From Nocardioides lianchengensis (GTDB lineage Bacteria > Actinomycetota > Actinomycetes > Propionibacteriales > Nocardioidaceae), in assembly GCF_900101465.1 (NCBI RefSeq), contig NZ_FMZM01000007.1:195943-259942 (forward strand): a DNA stretch of 64,000 nucleotides, written 5' to 3'. How positions within the stretch are numbered: the stretch's first letter is position 1; each line of letters begins with the position of its first letter. Shown in pieces: positions 14,834-25,529 of this stretch. Made by a program: the position numbers and the translations under genes. The notes beneath the pieces are model-generated. The model made no database searches and had not been told where the DNA came from. It was given only the letters and a program-made list of their open reading frames with translations.

Positions 14834-15399
14834 CGACGCGCGTACTCGTTCACCACGACCCCCGAGCGGTACGGCGTGCTGCGCTCCAGCCGGTAGTCCG
14901 GCGCGACCACCGGGTCGCGGAACAGCGGCGTCCCGTCGCCGAGCACGACCGGGTTGACCTTCAGCACCAGCCGGTCGATCTCTCCGGCGAGCCGCCCCGC
15001 GAGCGCCCCGCCCCCGCACAGCCAGATGCCGGTGCCGGGCTCGCTCTTGAGCCGTCGTACGACGGCGACCGGGTCCTCGTCGGTGACGGTGATCGAGTCC
15101 GGCGCGTCCGCCGCGGTGCGGGTGCGCGAGAAGACGACCTGTCGGGTGTGGGGGTAGGGGTCGCGGGTGTGCTCGAAGCCGGCGGCGTAGGTCCGCCACC
15201 CCATCAGCGTGGTGTCGAAGCGCTCACCGGTCGCGACCAGGCCCAGGGCCTGCAGGCCGACGTCGGGCAGGGTGTCGACGTACTCGCGGAGGATCATCTC
15301 GATGTGGTCGCCCTCGACCGGGAAGCGGCTCACGTCCCCGTCCGGGCCGTCGATGAAGCCGTCGAGGGAGACGGCGACGTAGTAGGTGAGCTCGCGCAC
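14830..15399 (-). CDS. RibD C-terminal/dihydrofolate-reductase-like protein
   Basis: 189 residues of the DHFR-like fold: MRELTYYVAVSLDGFIDGPD at the N-terminus, then VATGERFDTTLMGWRTYAAG (the usual 'LMGRxTY'), VVFSRT, SEPGTGIWLCGGGALAGRLA (NADPH-binding glycines) and KVNPVVLGDGTPLF. Such stand-alone proteins are probable NADPH-dependent reductases; the substrate is unknown. It is divergent from the TetR regulator at 15475, with 75 nt between the starts, and is the regulator's likely target. Confidence 0.9.
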   Translation of the reverse strand: MRELTYYVAVSLDGFIDGPDGDVSRFPVEGDHIEMILREYVDTLPDVGLQALGLVATGERFDTTLMGWRTYAAGFEHTRDPYPHTRQVVFSRTRTAADAPDSITVTDEDPVAVVRRLKSEPGTGIWLCGGGALAGRLAGEIDRLVLKVNPVVLGDGTPLFRDPVVAPDYRLERSTPYRSGVVVNEYARR

Positions 15400-15434
15400 G
15401 GCAGGTCCTTTCCACGACAGATGTAGTGGTGGGG

Positions 15435-15474
15435 AGAGTAGGACACCTGTAGTGGTTGCGTCTACTCTGGGCGG
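15435..15474 (+). promoter_or_regulatory. Promoter and probable operator of the TetR gene (leaderless)
   Basis: AGGACA (15440–15445) and TACTCT (15463–15468) are separated by 17 nt. Six bases after the -10 comes the ATG at 15475, so the transcript should start at the start codon. An inverted repeat AGAGTAG (15435–15441)/CTACTCT (15462–15468) brackets this promoter, and TGTAGTGGT occurs twice (15422–15430, 15448–15456). The arrangement fits autoregulation by the TetR protein and control of the divergent reductase gene. Confidence 0.6.
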
Positions 15475-16041
15475 ATGGCGCGCAACAGCTCACGGCGGAC
15501 CGAGCTGGCCGATGCCGCGATCACCGTGCTCGCCGCCGAAGGGGCGCGCGGTCTGACCCACCGCGCGGTCGACCGGCAGGCCGGCGTGCCGGCGGGCACG
15601 ACCTCCAACTACTTCCGCTCGCGGGCGGCGCTGCTCGAAGGGCTGGTCGGACGCATCGGCGAGCGGCTGGCGCCCGAGCCCGAGGTGCTGGCCTCCCTGG
15701 CCGCGGACCCGCCGGACCGGGCGTCGTACCTGCGTCACCTGCGCGACATCGCCCGGCGGCTGCTGCGGGACCGGGACGTGACCCTGGCCTGGTTCGAGCT
15801 GCGGTTGGAGGCGGCCCGTCGACCGGAGGTGGGTGCGCTCATGGAGCGGGTGCTGGTGGCCGGCTTCGCCGGGGACGTCGCCTACAACGAGGCCGCCGGC
15901 CTGCCGGGCGGGGCTCGCGAGATCGCGCTGTTCCACTACGCGATGGATGGGCTGGTGCTCGACCGCCTGACCGTCTCGATCGACCCCGCGACCGACGTGG
16001 ACGACGTGGTCGCGACCCTGGTCGACCGGCTGCTGCCCTGA
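15475..16041 (+). CDS. TetR-family transcriptional regulator
   Basis: 188 residues. The helix-turn-helix is at about residues 25–50: GLTHRAVDRQAGVPAGTTSN followed by YFRSRAALLEGLV. The C-terminal domain (about 60–188) is helical and divergent, as expected for the ligand-binding part. It faces the RibD-like reductase gene, and the shared 75-nt region carries an inverted repeat overlapping its own promoter, so it probably represses both. The ligand cannot be predicted. Confidence 0.92.
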   Translation: MARNSSRRTELADAAITVLAAEGARGLTHRAVDRQAGVPAGTTSNYFRSRAALLEGLVGRIGERLAPEPEVLASLAADPPDRASYLRHLRDIARRLLRDRDVTLAWFELRLEAARRPEVGALMERVLVAGFAGDVAYNEAAGLPGGAREIALFHYAMDGLVLDRLTVSIDPATDVDDVVATLVDRLLP

Positions 16042-16084
16042 CCGGCCGCCGCGGACTGTCGGCGGCGTACGTCAGGATGCCCTC

Positions 16085-16675
16085 ATGGGACCCGTGACCG
16101 GCGAGGACGGCATCGCCCGCTGCCCGTGGGGCAGCGGGCCCGGGGTGATGCGCGACTACCACGACACCGAGTGGGGCAACCGCGTCCACGGGGAGTCGGC
16201 CTACCTGGAGCGGCTCACCCTGGAGGCGTTCCAGTCGGGGCTGTCGTGGTCGACGATCCTCAACAAGCGCGAGAACTTCCGCGCCGCGTTCGCCGGCTTC
16301 GACGCCGAGGTCGTGGCGGCCTACGACGACGCCGACCGCGCGCGGCTGATGGCCGACGCCGGCATCGTCCGCAACCGGCTGAAGGTCGACGCCGCCATCA
16401 TCAACGCCGCGGCCACCGTCGCGCTGCGCGAGCGGGAGGGCCTCGAGGCGTTCGTGCTCTCCTTCGCGCCCGACGAGCCGCCGGCCTGGGCCGACACCGC
16501 CGAGATGGCGACCACCTCGCCCGAGTCGAAGGCCCTGTCGAAGGCCCTGAAGAAGGTCGGCTTCGCCTTCGTCGGCCCGACCACGATGTACGCGCTGATG
16601 GAGGCGATCGGGGTCTTCGACCCGCACCTCGTCGGCTGCCACCGGCGGGGTGCCAGCGGGGCTCAGCCCAGCTGA
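16085..16675 (+). CDS. tag: DNA-3-methyladenine glycosylase I
   Basis: 196 residues, normal for Tag, which excises 3-methyladenine from alkylated DNA. The conserved start RCPWGSGPGVMRDYHDTEWG contains the zinc-ligand Cys and His and the catalytic Glu region; LTLEAFQSGLSWSTILNKRE and GIVRNRLKVDAAIINA follow. FVGPTTMYALMEAIG and the C-terminal GCHRR give the remaining zinc ligands (Cys and His). The 3' end overlaps by 13 bp the end of the convergent eda gene. Confidence 0.96.
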   Translation: MGPVTGEDGIARCPWGSGPGVMRDYHDTEWGNRVHGESAYLERLTLEAFQSGLSWSTILNKRENFRAAFAGFDAEVVAAYDDADRARLMADAGIVRNRLKVDAAIINAAATVALREREGLEAFVLSFAPDEPPAWADTAEMATTSPESKALSKALKKVGFAFVGPTTMYALMEAIGVFDPHLVGCHRRGASGAQPS

Positions 16676-17275
16676 GCCGCCTCCGCGGCGAGCGCGCTGA
16701 CCCGGTCCCAGTCGCCCGCGGCCAGCGCCGACGCCGGGGTGATCCAGGAGCCGCCCACGCAGCCCACGTTCGCCAGCGAGAGGTACGACGGCGCGGACGC
16801 GGCCGTGATCCCGCCGGTCGGGCAGAACCGCGCGGCCGGGACGACGGAGGCGAGCGACCCGAGGTACGCCGCCCCGCCCGAGGCCTCGGCCGGGAAGAAC
16901 TTCAGCTCGGTGCAGCCGGCCTCCAGCGCGGCCAGCGCCTCGGACACGGTCGCGGTGCCGGGCAGGAACGGCAGCCCGGTGTCGCGCATCCCGGCCAGCA
17001 GAGCCGGGGTCGCGCCGGGGGAGACCAGGAACTGTGCGCCGGCCTCGGCCGCGGCGGCGGCGAGGGCAGGCGAGGTGACCGTGCCGGCGCCGACCGTGAT
17101 GTCCGGGACCTCGGACGCGATCGCCCGGATCGCGTCGAGGGCGACCGGCGTGCGCAGGGTGAGCTCGATGACCGGCAGGCCACCGGCCACCAGGGCGCGC
17201 GCGACCGGGACGGCGTGCGCGAGGTCGCTCACGACCACCACCGGCACGACCGGGGCGAGGGTGAGGAGCGAGGAC

Positions 17276-17292
<17 letters not shown>
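16663..17292 (-). CDS. eda: 2-Dehydro-3-deoxyphosphogluconate (KDPG) aldolase
   Basis: 209 residues. The aldolase cleaves KDPG to pyruvate and glyceraldehyde 3-phosphate, the last step of the Entner–Doudoroff pathway. Active-site segments: [13 protein letters not shown] (Glu), [12 protein letters not shown], and [14 protein letters not shown], whose Lys forms the Schiff base; the phosphate loop is [16 protein letters not shown] chose the TTG at 17292 as start because an AGGAGG sequence lies six bases before it and the product then begins [20 protein letters not shown], matching the family. This start lies inside the end of edd (17-bp overlap), so the two are translationally coupled. Confidence 0.93.
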
Positions 17293-19143
<1,851 letters not shown>

Positions 19144-19147
<4 letters not shown>

Positions 19148-20610
19148 GAGTCGAGCTCCTGCCAGGTACGGCCGTCGCGCTCCAGGAGCGCCGCGGCGGC
19201 GGTGGGGCCGGCGGTTCCGGCGGGGTAGCCCAGGGGCTGCTCGGGCGTCGAGGCCCAGCGGTGCAGGACCGGCTCGGCCCAGGCCCAGGCGGCCTCGACC
19301 TCGTCGCGCCGCATGAAGAGGGTCGGGTTGCCCTTCATCACGTCCATCAGCAGCCGCTCGTAGGCGTCGGGCAGGCGCTGGTCGAACGCCGTCGCGTAGG
19401 CGAGGTCCAGGGAGACGGGCCGGAGGCGGTAGCCCCCGGGACCCGGCTCCTTGGCGGTGAGGTGCAGGCGCATGCCCTCGTCGGGCTGGACCAGGATGTG
19501 CAGCCGGTTCGGCGTGGTCACGCCCTCGGCCTGCGGGAACATCGAGTGCGGCGGCCGCTTGAAGACCACCACGATCTCGGACGCCCGCCGGTCCATCCTC
19601 TTGCCGGTGCGCAGGTAGAACGGCACCCCGGCCCAACGCCAGTTCTGCACCTCGGTCTTCAGGGCGACGAAGGTCTCCGTGCGCGAGCCCGCGCCGACCT
19701 CGTCGTCGTACGACGCCACGACCTCGCCGTCGACCTGCCCGGCGTCGTAGCGGCCGCGGACGGTGTCGCGGTCGATGACCTCCGGCGTCATCGGCTTCAG
19801 CGCCTGGAGGACCTTCAGCTTCTCGTCGCGCACGGTCTCGCGGTCGACGTACGTCGGGGGCTCCATCGCGACCAGGCAGAGCAGCTGCAGCAGGTGGTTC
19901 TGCACCATGTCGCGCAGCGCGCCGGCCTGGTCGTAGTAGCCGCCGCGGGAGCCGACGCCCAGCGACTCGGCCACGGTGATCTGCACGTGGTCGACCCAGC
20001 TGGAGTTCCACAGCGGCTCGAGGAAGGTGTTGGCGAAGCGCGTGACCAGCAGGTTCTGGACGCTCTCCTTGCCGAGGTAGTGGTCGATCCGGAAGATCTG
20101 CCGCTCCTCGAAGACCCGCCCGACCGACTCGTTGACCGCGCGGGCCGACTCCAGGTCGTGGCCGATCGGCTTCTCCATGACGACGCGGGCGTGCTCGTCG
20201 ACGGCGCCGATCTCGTCCAGCCGCTCGCAGACCTGCCCGAACATCCGCGGCGCGACGGCCAGGTAGTAGACGCGGACCGTCTCGTCGTACGACGGCCGGT
20301 CCTTCAGCAGCCCGTGGAAGAGGTGCCAGCCGTCGGGGTCGGAGAAGTCCAGCGTGACGTGGTGCAGCCGCGCGAGCAGCCGCTCCAGCACGTCCTCGCG
20401 CAGCACCCCGGGGGCGAGGTGCTCGGCGAGCGCGGCCCGGACCTGCAGGCGGTACGCCGCGTCGTCGAGGTCGCTGTGCGACACGGCGATGATCCGGGTG
20501 TCGGGCGGCAGCTGGCCCTCGTGGTCGCGCATGTAGAGCGCCGGCAGCAGCTTGCGGAGCGCCAGGTCGCCCGTGCCTCCGAAGACGGTGAAGTCGCAGG
20601 TCTCGGGCAT
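19144..20610 (-). CDS. zwf: Glucose-6-phosphate 1-dehydrogenase
   Basis: 488 residues. It oxidises glucose 6-phosphate to 6-phosphogluconolactone with NAD(P)+. The N-terminal nucleotide fold has [20 protein letters not shown]; the active site is [20 protein letters not shown]. Further family segments are [38 protein letters not shown] and [11 protein letters not shown]. There are two possible starts: the ATG at 20610 has GGAGG seven bases upstream and is preferred, while the ATG at 20616 lies one base after it. It leads the zwf–edd–eda operon and is divergent from the ROK regulator. 6-Phosphogluconolactonase is not encoded nearby. Confidence 0.95.
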
Positions 20611-20633
20611 CTCCATGCCTCCACGGTACGGAG

Positions 20634-20695
20634 ACTTAGGTACGCCGCGCAACCGAACTTAGGACTTTCCTAGATCGAAGGGTCCCGGACTTGGG
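20634..20695. promoter_or_regulatory. zwf/ROK intergenic control region with repeated ACTTAGG
   Basis: The 109-bp divergent region holds ACTTAGG at 20634–20640 and again at 20657–20663 (23 bp apart, about two helical turns), and a near copy ACTTGGG at 20689–20695. The second copy overlaps a perfect inverted repeat TAGGA-CTT-TCCTA (20660–20672). These are plausible operators for the adjacent ROK protein controlling itself and zwf–edd–eda. Confidence 0.5.
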
Positions 20696-20719
20696 TTCCG
20701 GCGTGATTCAATCCCGGCC

Positions 20720-21907
20720 ATGAACGCGCCGCTGGACCCGACGACCGGGAGTCTCGTGCTGCCCGGCTCGTCGGCCGCGGACCTGTTGCAGCTGGTCCGG
20801 ACCGGCCAGGCCACCACCCGCGCCGAGCTGCGCCGGCTGACGGGGCTCTCGCGGACCGCGATCGTCACCCGGGTCTCCGCCCTGGTGGACTCGGGCCTGC
20901 TCCAGCTCGGGGAGGAGCTGCCGTCCACCGGCGGTCGTCCCCCCGGGGCGCTGGTCTTCAACCAGGACGCCGCCGTGGTCGTGGCGGCCGCGATCGGCCG
21001 CTCCCGCAGTCAGCTCGGGATCTTCGACCTGGACGGCCGCGAGCTGGTGGGGGACACCCGCGACCACGAGGTCGGGATCGGTCCCGACGAGCTGATGCCC
21101 GCGGTCGTCGAGCGGCTCGGCAAGCTGCTGGTCGGGATCGAGCCCCCGGTCGCCGGCATCGGGATGAGCCTGCCGGGCTCGGTCGACCCGGTCCGGGGCG
21201 CGAGCGTCGACTCGCCGATCATGGGTCGCTGGGAGGGCATCGAGCTGGCGCCGTACCTCGCCGACGTCTGTCCCGCGCCGCTGCTGGTCGCCAACGACAC
21301 CGAGGCGCTGGCCCGCTCCGAGCTGTTCCCGAGCTCGTCGGTCCGCGACCTGCTGGTGGTCAAGGCCTCCACCGGGCTGGGGATGAGCACGGTGTCCGGC
21401 GGCCGGATCGTCACCGGCCGGGTCGGCACCACCGGCGAGATCGGGCACACCCGGGTGCCGGACGCCGACGGGCTGGTCTGCCGCTGTGGGGCGACCGGCT
21501 GCCTGGAGACCCTCGCGGGCGGCTGGGCCCTCGCCCAGCGACTCACCGCCTCGGGCCGGCCGGCCACCCACGTCCGCGACCTGGTCGCCCTCGCGCTGGA
21601 GGGCGACGCGGTCGCCCGTGGTCTGATGCGCGACGCCGGCCGCCACGTCGGCGAGGTCCTCGCCGTCGCGGTCAACCTGCTCAACCCCCAGGCCATCGTC
21701 ATCGGCGGCGACCTGGCCTCCGCCTTCGACCTCTTCGTCGCCGGCATCCGCGAGAGCGTCTACGCCCTGGCCACCGCGACCGCCGTCCGCGACCTGCAGT
21801 TCCTCCCCGCCGCCCACGGCGACTCCGCCGGCCTGGTCGGCTGCGCCGCCCTGGCCATCGAGCACTCCCTCCGTCCCGCCGCCGTCGAGGCCCGCATCAA
21901 CCCCTGA
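20720..21907 (+). CDS. ROK-family transcriptional regulator
   Basis: 395 residues. An N-terminal winged helix-turn-helix (about 15–60: TRAELRRLTGLSRTAIVTRV) is followed by a ROK sugar-kinase-like domain with GMSLPGSVDPV, LLVANDTEALARSEL, VKASTGLGMSTV and the zinc motif CRCGATGCLETLAGG. It resembles NagC/XylR-type sugar-responsive repressors. It is divergent from the Entner–Doudoroff operon, so control of zwf–edd–eda by a sugar or sugar phosphate is likely but inferred. A nine-C run and an extragenic palindrome follow the stop. Confidence 0.92.
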   Translation: MNAPLDPTTGSLVLPGSSAADLLQLVRTGQATTRAELRRLTGLSRTAIVTRVSALVDSGLLQLGEELPSTGGRPPGALVFNQDAAVVVAAAIGRSRSQLGIFDLDGRELVGDTRDHEVGIGPDELMPAVVERLGKLLVGIEPPVAGIGMSLPGSVDPVRGASVDSPIMGRWEGIELAPYLADVCPAPLLVANDTEALARSELFPSSSVRDLLVVKASTGLGMSTVSGGRIVTGRVGTTGEIGHTRVPDADGLVCRCGATGCLETLAGGWALAQRLTASGRPATHVRDLVALALEGDAVARGLMRDAGRHVGEVLAVAVNLLNPQAIVIGGDLASAFDLFVAGIRESVYALATATAVRDLQFLPAAHGDSAGLVGCAALAIEHSLRPAAVEARINP

Positions 21908-21925
21908 CCCACCCCCCCCCGGGCC

Positions 21926-21982
21926 TGGGCCGAGTCAGCACCACTGGTGCTGACTCGGCCCACCACTTCTGCTGACTCGGCG
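21926..21982. repeat. Extragenic palindromic element, copy 2
   Basis: Perfect 18-bp arms around one central base (C at 21944), spanning 21926–21962, followed by ACTTC and TGCTGACTCGGCG (21970–21982). The core is identical to the copy at 1263–1323 except for the central base and the outermost pairs, which are compensated on both sides. It lies 18 nt after the ROK stop and ends 21 nt before the lrgA GTG. Confidence 0.85.
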
Positions 21983-22003
21983 CGGGGCGGCCAGGATGGG
22001 GGC

Positions 22004-22348
22004 GTGATCACCGGACTGACGTGGCTGCTGGGGTGCCAGCTGGTGGGGGAGGTCCTGGTCCGGCTGACCGACGCGCCGGTGCCGGGGCCGGTGGTGGGGA
22101 TGGTGGTGCTCTTCGTCGTCCTCCAGGTACGGCGGGCCGCGGATGACGTACCCGTCGTGCGGGTGAGCGACGCCCTGCTGCGCCACCTCCAGCTGCTGTT
22201 CGTGCCGGCCGGAGCCGGGGTGGTCGGCTACCTGTCCGTGCTGCGCGAGGACGCCCTGCCGGTCACCGTCGCGCTGGTCGGCTCGTGGGTGCTCGGCCTG
22301 GCCGTCGTGGGCTGGACGGTCTCCCTGCTGGGCGGGAGGGAGCGATGA
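22004..22348 (+). CDS. lrgA: CidA/LrgA family membrane protein
   Basis: 114 residues from a GTG at 22004, with about four hydrophobic segments. The family pattern is clear: LTWLLGCQLVGEVLVRLTDA, PVPGPVVGMVVLFVVL, and LQLLFVPAGAGVVGYLSVLR. LrgA/CidA are holin-like proteins that work with LrgB/CidB in export of small molecules or control of cell-wall hydrolases; some pairs transport glycolate or pyruvate. It shares four bases (ATGA) with lrgB. The leader contains the end of an extragenic palindrome, which could influence translation or reduce read-through from the ROK gene. Confidence 0.88.
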   Translation: MITGLTWLLGCQLVGEVLVRLTDAPVPGPVVGMVVLFVVLQVRRAADDVPVVRVSDALLRHLQLLFVPAGAGVVGYLSVLREDALPVTVALVGSWVLGLAVVGWTVSLLGGRER

Positions 22349-23037
22349 GCTGGCTGACCGACTCGCCGCTGTTCCCGCTGGTGCTGACCCTGCTGGCCTA
22401 CCAGGCCGGCCGGTCCCTGCAGGCCCGGACCGGCCACGCCCTCGCCCAGCCGGTCCTGGTCGCGGTGGTGTTGGTCGGCGCGGTGCTGCTGGTCCTCGAC
22501 GTGGACGTGGCCGACTACCGCGACGGGACCGCGCTGCTGACCTTCCTGCTCGGTCCGGCGACGGTCGCGCTGGCCGTCCCGCTGCACCGCCAGGCCCACC
22601 GGCTGCGCGGGCTGCTGGTCCCGCTGCTGGTCGCCGTACCGCTGGGGGCGCTGGTCAGCGTCGGGTCGGCGGTCCTGGTCGCGCGCGGCCTCGGCGGCGA
22701 CGAGCTGCTCCAGCGCACCCTGGCGCCGAAGGCGGCGACCGCGCCGGTCTCGATCGCGCTGTCGGGCGAGAACGGCGGCATCCCCCAGCTCACCGCGGCC
22801 CTCACGATCGTCGCCGGCATCCTCGGTGCCGTGGCCGGCCCGGCCGTGCTCACCCTGCTGCGCGTCCGCTCGCGCACCGCCCGCGGCATCGCGATGGGCT
22901 CGGTCTCACACGGCATCGGGACCTCCCGGGCCCTCGCCGAGGACCGCACCGAGGGCGCCTTCTCCGGCCTGGCCATGGGGCTCATCGCCCTCGCCACCAG
23001 CCTGGTCCTGCCGATCCTGCTGGCCCTACTCCTGTAG
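22345..23037 (+). CDS. lrgB: LrgB family membrane protein
   Basis: 230 residues, multi-pass. The LrgB signature is intact: FLLGPATVALAVPLHRQAHR, LAPKAATAPVSIALSGENGG, LTAALTIVAGILGAVAGPAV, and MGSVSHGIGTSRALAEDRTE. It is the partner of LrgA and is coupled to it by an ATGA overlap. The 3' end overlaps by 12 bp the end of the convergent esterase gene. The transported substrate is not deducible from sequence. Confidence 0.93.
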   Translation: MSWLTDSPLFPLVLTLLAYQAGRSLQARTGHALAQPVLVAVVLVGAVLLVLDVDVADYRDGTALLTFLLGPATVALAVPLHRQAHRLRGLLVPLLVAVPLGALVSVGSAVLVARGLGGDELLQRTLAPKAATAPVSIALSGENGGIPQLTAALTIVAGILGAVAGPAVLTLLRVRSRTARGIAMGSVSHGIGTSRALAEDRTEGAFSGLAMGLIALATSLVLPILLALLL

Positions 23038-23916
23038 CCCCGCCCCGATCCGCTCGATGATGCGTCGCCGGGCCTGCTCGCCCTCCGGCACCGGCAGCAG
23101 CGGTACGACGTGCAGCCCGCCGGGCAGCTCGTGGAAGTCGACCGGCACCACGCCGGCCAGCCGGTCGCGCAGGATCCGGGCGTCCGGCAGCGTGATGTCG
23201 CGGGTGCCGACCCACAGGTCGACCGGCGGCAGCCCGTCGACCGGGCCGAGGAGCGGGCTGACCCGCGGGTCGTCCAGCGACAGGCCGGCCGCCCAAGCGT
23301 CGGCGATCGGGCGCAGCGCGGCCCGCGCGAGCCACGGGTCGTGCGGCTCCAGCGCGTCCACCTCGGGGTTGCGCATGCCGAGGTCGAGCCACGGGGCGAT
23401 CAGGGTCAGGCCGCGGACGGTCGAGCGGCCGCGGGCGACCGCTCGCTGGGCGGCCGCGAGGGCCAGCCCGCCGCCGGCCGAGTCCCCGGCGAGCCAGCAG
23501 TCGCGGCCCGCGTCGTACAGCTCCTCGAGGAGGGCGGCGACCAGGTCGTGGGCCTGCTGCGCGTAGTGGTCCGGGGCCAGCCCGTAGACGGGCACCCAGA
23601 CCTCGACGTCGAGCTCGGCGGCCAATCGCCGCACGAGCGCCCAGTGCTGGCTGACGATCTCGTTCACGTAGGCGCCACCGTGCAGGTAGACGACGACCGG
23701 CCGCGACCCGGCGGAGTCCGGGCGACGGACCTGGTGGACGTCGAAGCAGCCCACTGTCCGGGACTCGACCGACATCCGACGGGTCACCGAGCGCGGCGGG
23801 TCCGAGGGACCCTTCGCGCGGGCCAGCATGTCGTGGCCGCCCTCGGTCGTCAGGAACCGTCGCTTGCGGGTGCTGCGCATCAGCGCCGCCACACCCCTCA
23901 TCTGCCAGGACACCAC
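23026..23916 (-). CDS. Alpha/beta-hydrolase (HSL-type esterase)
   Basis: 296 residues from the GTG at 23916. This start is chosen because the minus strand shows TACGCT six bases before it, suggesting a leaderless start, and the product then begins VVSWQMRGVAALMRSTRKRR. A GTG three bases later and an ATG at 23901 are alternatives. Catalytic features are VVVYLHGGAYV (oxyanion HGG), WLAGDSAGGGLALAAA (nucleophile GDSAG), VGTRDITLPDA (acid) and GGLHVVPLLP (His). The HGG/GDSAG pair marks the hormone-sensitive-lipase group of esterases. No signal peptide is seen; the substrate is unknown. It is divergent from the amidase, with 17 nt between starts. Confidence 0.88.
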   Translation of the reverse strand: MVSWQMRGVAALMRSTRKRRFLTTEGGHDMLARAKGPSDPPRSVTRRMSVESRTVGCFDVHQVRRPDSAGSRPVVVYLHGGAYVNEIVSQHWALVRRLAAELDVEVWVPVYGLAPDHYAQQAHDLVAALLEELYDAGRDCWLAGDSAGGGLALAAAQRAVARGRSTVRGLTLIAPWLDLGMRNPEVDALEPHDPWLARAALRPIADAWAAGLSLDDPRVSPLLGPVDGLPPVDLWVGTRDITLPDARILRDRLAGVVPVDFHELPGGLHVVPLLPVPEGEQARRRIIERIGAGLQE

Positions 23917-23933
23917 GTGCGGAGCGTAGTTGG

Positions 23934-25346
23934 ATGAGGGACATGACTCGCGTGCACGCCTTCCGTGACGACGCCCTCGGCGACCTCGACGCCGTCGGCC
24001 TGGTGACCGCCCTCCACGCCGGCGAGGTGTCGGTCCGCGAGGCCGTCGAGGCCGCCGTCGCCCGGACCGAGGAGGTCGACCCCGCATTGGGCGCGGTCGC
24101 CTACCGCGCCTACGACCGGGCCCGCGCGGAGAGCCTCGACCCGCGCGGCGGGTTCTTCTCGGGCGTGCCGACCTTCGTCAAGGACAACGTCGACGTCCAG
24201 CACCTGCCGACCCAGCACGGCACCGACGCCTTCGAGGGGCGACCGCGGCGGGCCGACGGCGACCTGGCCAGGATGTACCTCGCCACCGGGCTGGTCCCGC
24301 TGGGCAAGACCCGGCTCTCGGAGTACGGCTTCAGTGCCGCCGCCGAGCACCCGCGGCAGGGCCCGGTCCGCTCGCCCTGGTCGACCGACCACAGCGCGGG
24401 GGCGTCGTCCGCGGGCTCGGCCGCCCTGGTCGCCGCTGGCGCCGTCCCGATCGCCCACGCCAACGACGGCGGCGGCTCGATCCGGATCCCGGCCGCGGTC
24501 AACGGCCTGGTCGGGCTGAAGCCGACCCGCGACCGGCTGGCCCAGGACGCGCTGACCCGCCAGATGCCGCTGCGGATCGTCGCCGACGGCGTGGTGACCC
24601 GATCGGTCCGCGACACCGCGGCGTTCCTCCGCGAGGCGGAGAAGGTCTACCGCGCCCTGCACCTGCCGCCGGTCGGCGACATCACCCGCCCGGGTCGCGG
24701 CCGGCTCCGGATCGCCGTCAACACCGCCGGCATCGGCCGCGGCGCGAGCCCCGAGGTCACGACCCTCACCCTGAAGGTGGCCGAGCAGCTGGAGGAGCTC
24801 GGCCACGCCGTCGAGGAGGCGCCCGCCCCGGCCGACCCCGGGTTCCCCGACGACTTCGTCCTCTACTGGGCGTTCCTGGCCCTGGTCATCGTCCGCACCG
24901 GCCGCCGCGTCAACGGCCGCAGCTGGGACCCCGACCGCCTCGACAACCTCACCCGCGGGCTGGCCCGGCACGCCCTCCGCAACCTGCACCGGGTCCCCGG
25001 GGCGATCCGTCGGCTCACCCGTGCGCGGCACGCCGCGGCCGCCTTCCACGAGCGGTACGACGTCGTGCTGACCCCCACGCTCGCGCACGAGACGCCGCGT
25101 GTCGGTCACCTCGACCCCACCCAGGAGTACGACGCGATCATGGACCGCCTGCTCGACTGGGTGGCCTTCACGCCGTGGCAGAACGTGACCGGCGACCCGG
25201 CCGTCTCGCTGCCCCTCGCGACCACGGCCGCGGGCCTCCCGCAGGGGATGATGCTCGGCGCCGGAGCGGGCCGCGAGGCCACCCTCCTGGAGCTCGCCTA
25301 CGAGCTCGAGGAGGCCTTCCCGTTCGCCCGGATCGTGGCTCCGTAG
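23934..25346 (+). CDS. Amidase signature family hydrolase
   Basis: 470 residues. The Ser–cisSer–Lys triad is visible: VPTFVKDNVDVQHLPTQHGT (Lys), DHSAGASSAGSAALVAAGA (cis-Ser region) and ANDGGGSIRIPAAVNGLVGL (nucleophile Ser in GGGSIRIPA), with LKPTRDR following. This is the amidase family that hydrolyses amides of unknown type; the GatA subunit of tRNA amidotransferase is related, but no gatB or gatC is near. The ATG at 23934 has GGAG nine bases upstream; the ATG at 23943 is an alternative. It is not a secreted protein by sequence. Confidence 0.9.
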   Translation: MRDMTRVHAFRDDALGDLDAVGLVTALHAGEVSVREAVEAAVARTEEVDPALGAVAYRAYDRARAESLDPRGGFFSGVPTFVKDNVDVQHLPTQHGTDAFEGRPRRADGDLARMYLATGLVPLGKTRLSEYGFSAAAEHPRQGPVRSPWSTDHSAGASSAGSAALVAAGAVPIAHANDGGGSIRIPAAVNGLVGLKPTRDRLAQDALTRQMPLRIVADGVVTRSVRDTAAFLREAEKVYRALHLPPVGDITRPGRGRLRIAVNTAGIGRGASPEVTTLTLKVAEQLEELGHAVEEAPAPADPGFPDDFVLYWAFLALVIVRTGRRVNGRSWDPDRLDNLTRGLARHALRNLHRVPGAIRRLTRARHAAAAFHERYDVVLTPTLAHETPRVGHLDPTQEYDAIMDRLLDWVAFTPWQNVTGDPAVSLPLATTAAGLPQGMMLGAGAGREATLLELAYELEEAFPFARIVAP

Positions 25347-25404
25347 GGCGAGGATCGAGCCGATTTCTCGTTCCCGGGAGGGCTGTGTATCGTTCTCCGT
25401 CGTT

Positions 25405-25477
25405 GCCCCTTTAGCTCAGTCGGCAGAGCGTCTCCATGGTAAGGAGAAGGTCTACGGTTCGATTCCGTAAAGGGGCT
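25405..25477 (+). tRNA. tRNA-Thr (GGT anticodon)
   Basis: Full cloverleaf of 73 nt: acceptor stem GCCCCTT/AAGGGGC, D-arm TAGCTCAGTCGGCAGAGC, anticodon stem TCTCC/GGAGA around ATGGTAA (GGT), and T-arm TACGG-TTCGATT-CCGTA. The 3' CCA is not encoded. A TATCGT hexamer near 25389 could be its -10. It is followed by tRNA-Met and rpmG, the usual actinobacterial order. Confidence 0.97.
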
Positions 25478-25529
25478 CTGGGTGAGGGTTGTGCGGCCGG
25501 TTAACCTGGCCGTACTCCCATGCCCTCGT

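Noticed and set aside
21912..21920. Run of nine C after the ROK gene as a phase-variation tract.
   Set aside because: It lies after the stop codon and before the palindrome, so length changes would not alter a protein; it may also be a sequencing weak point.
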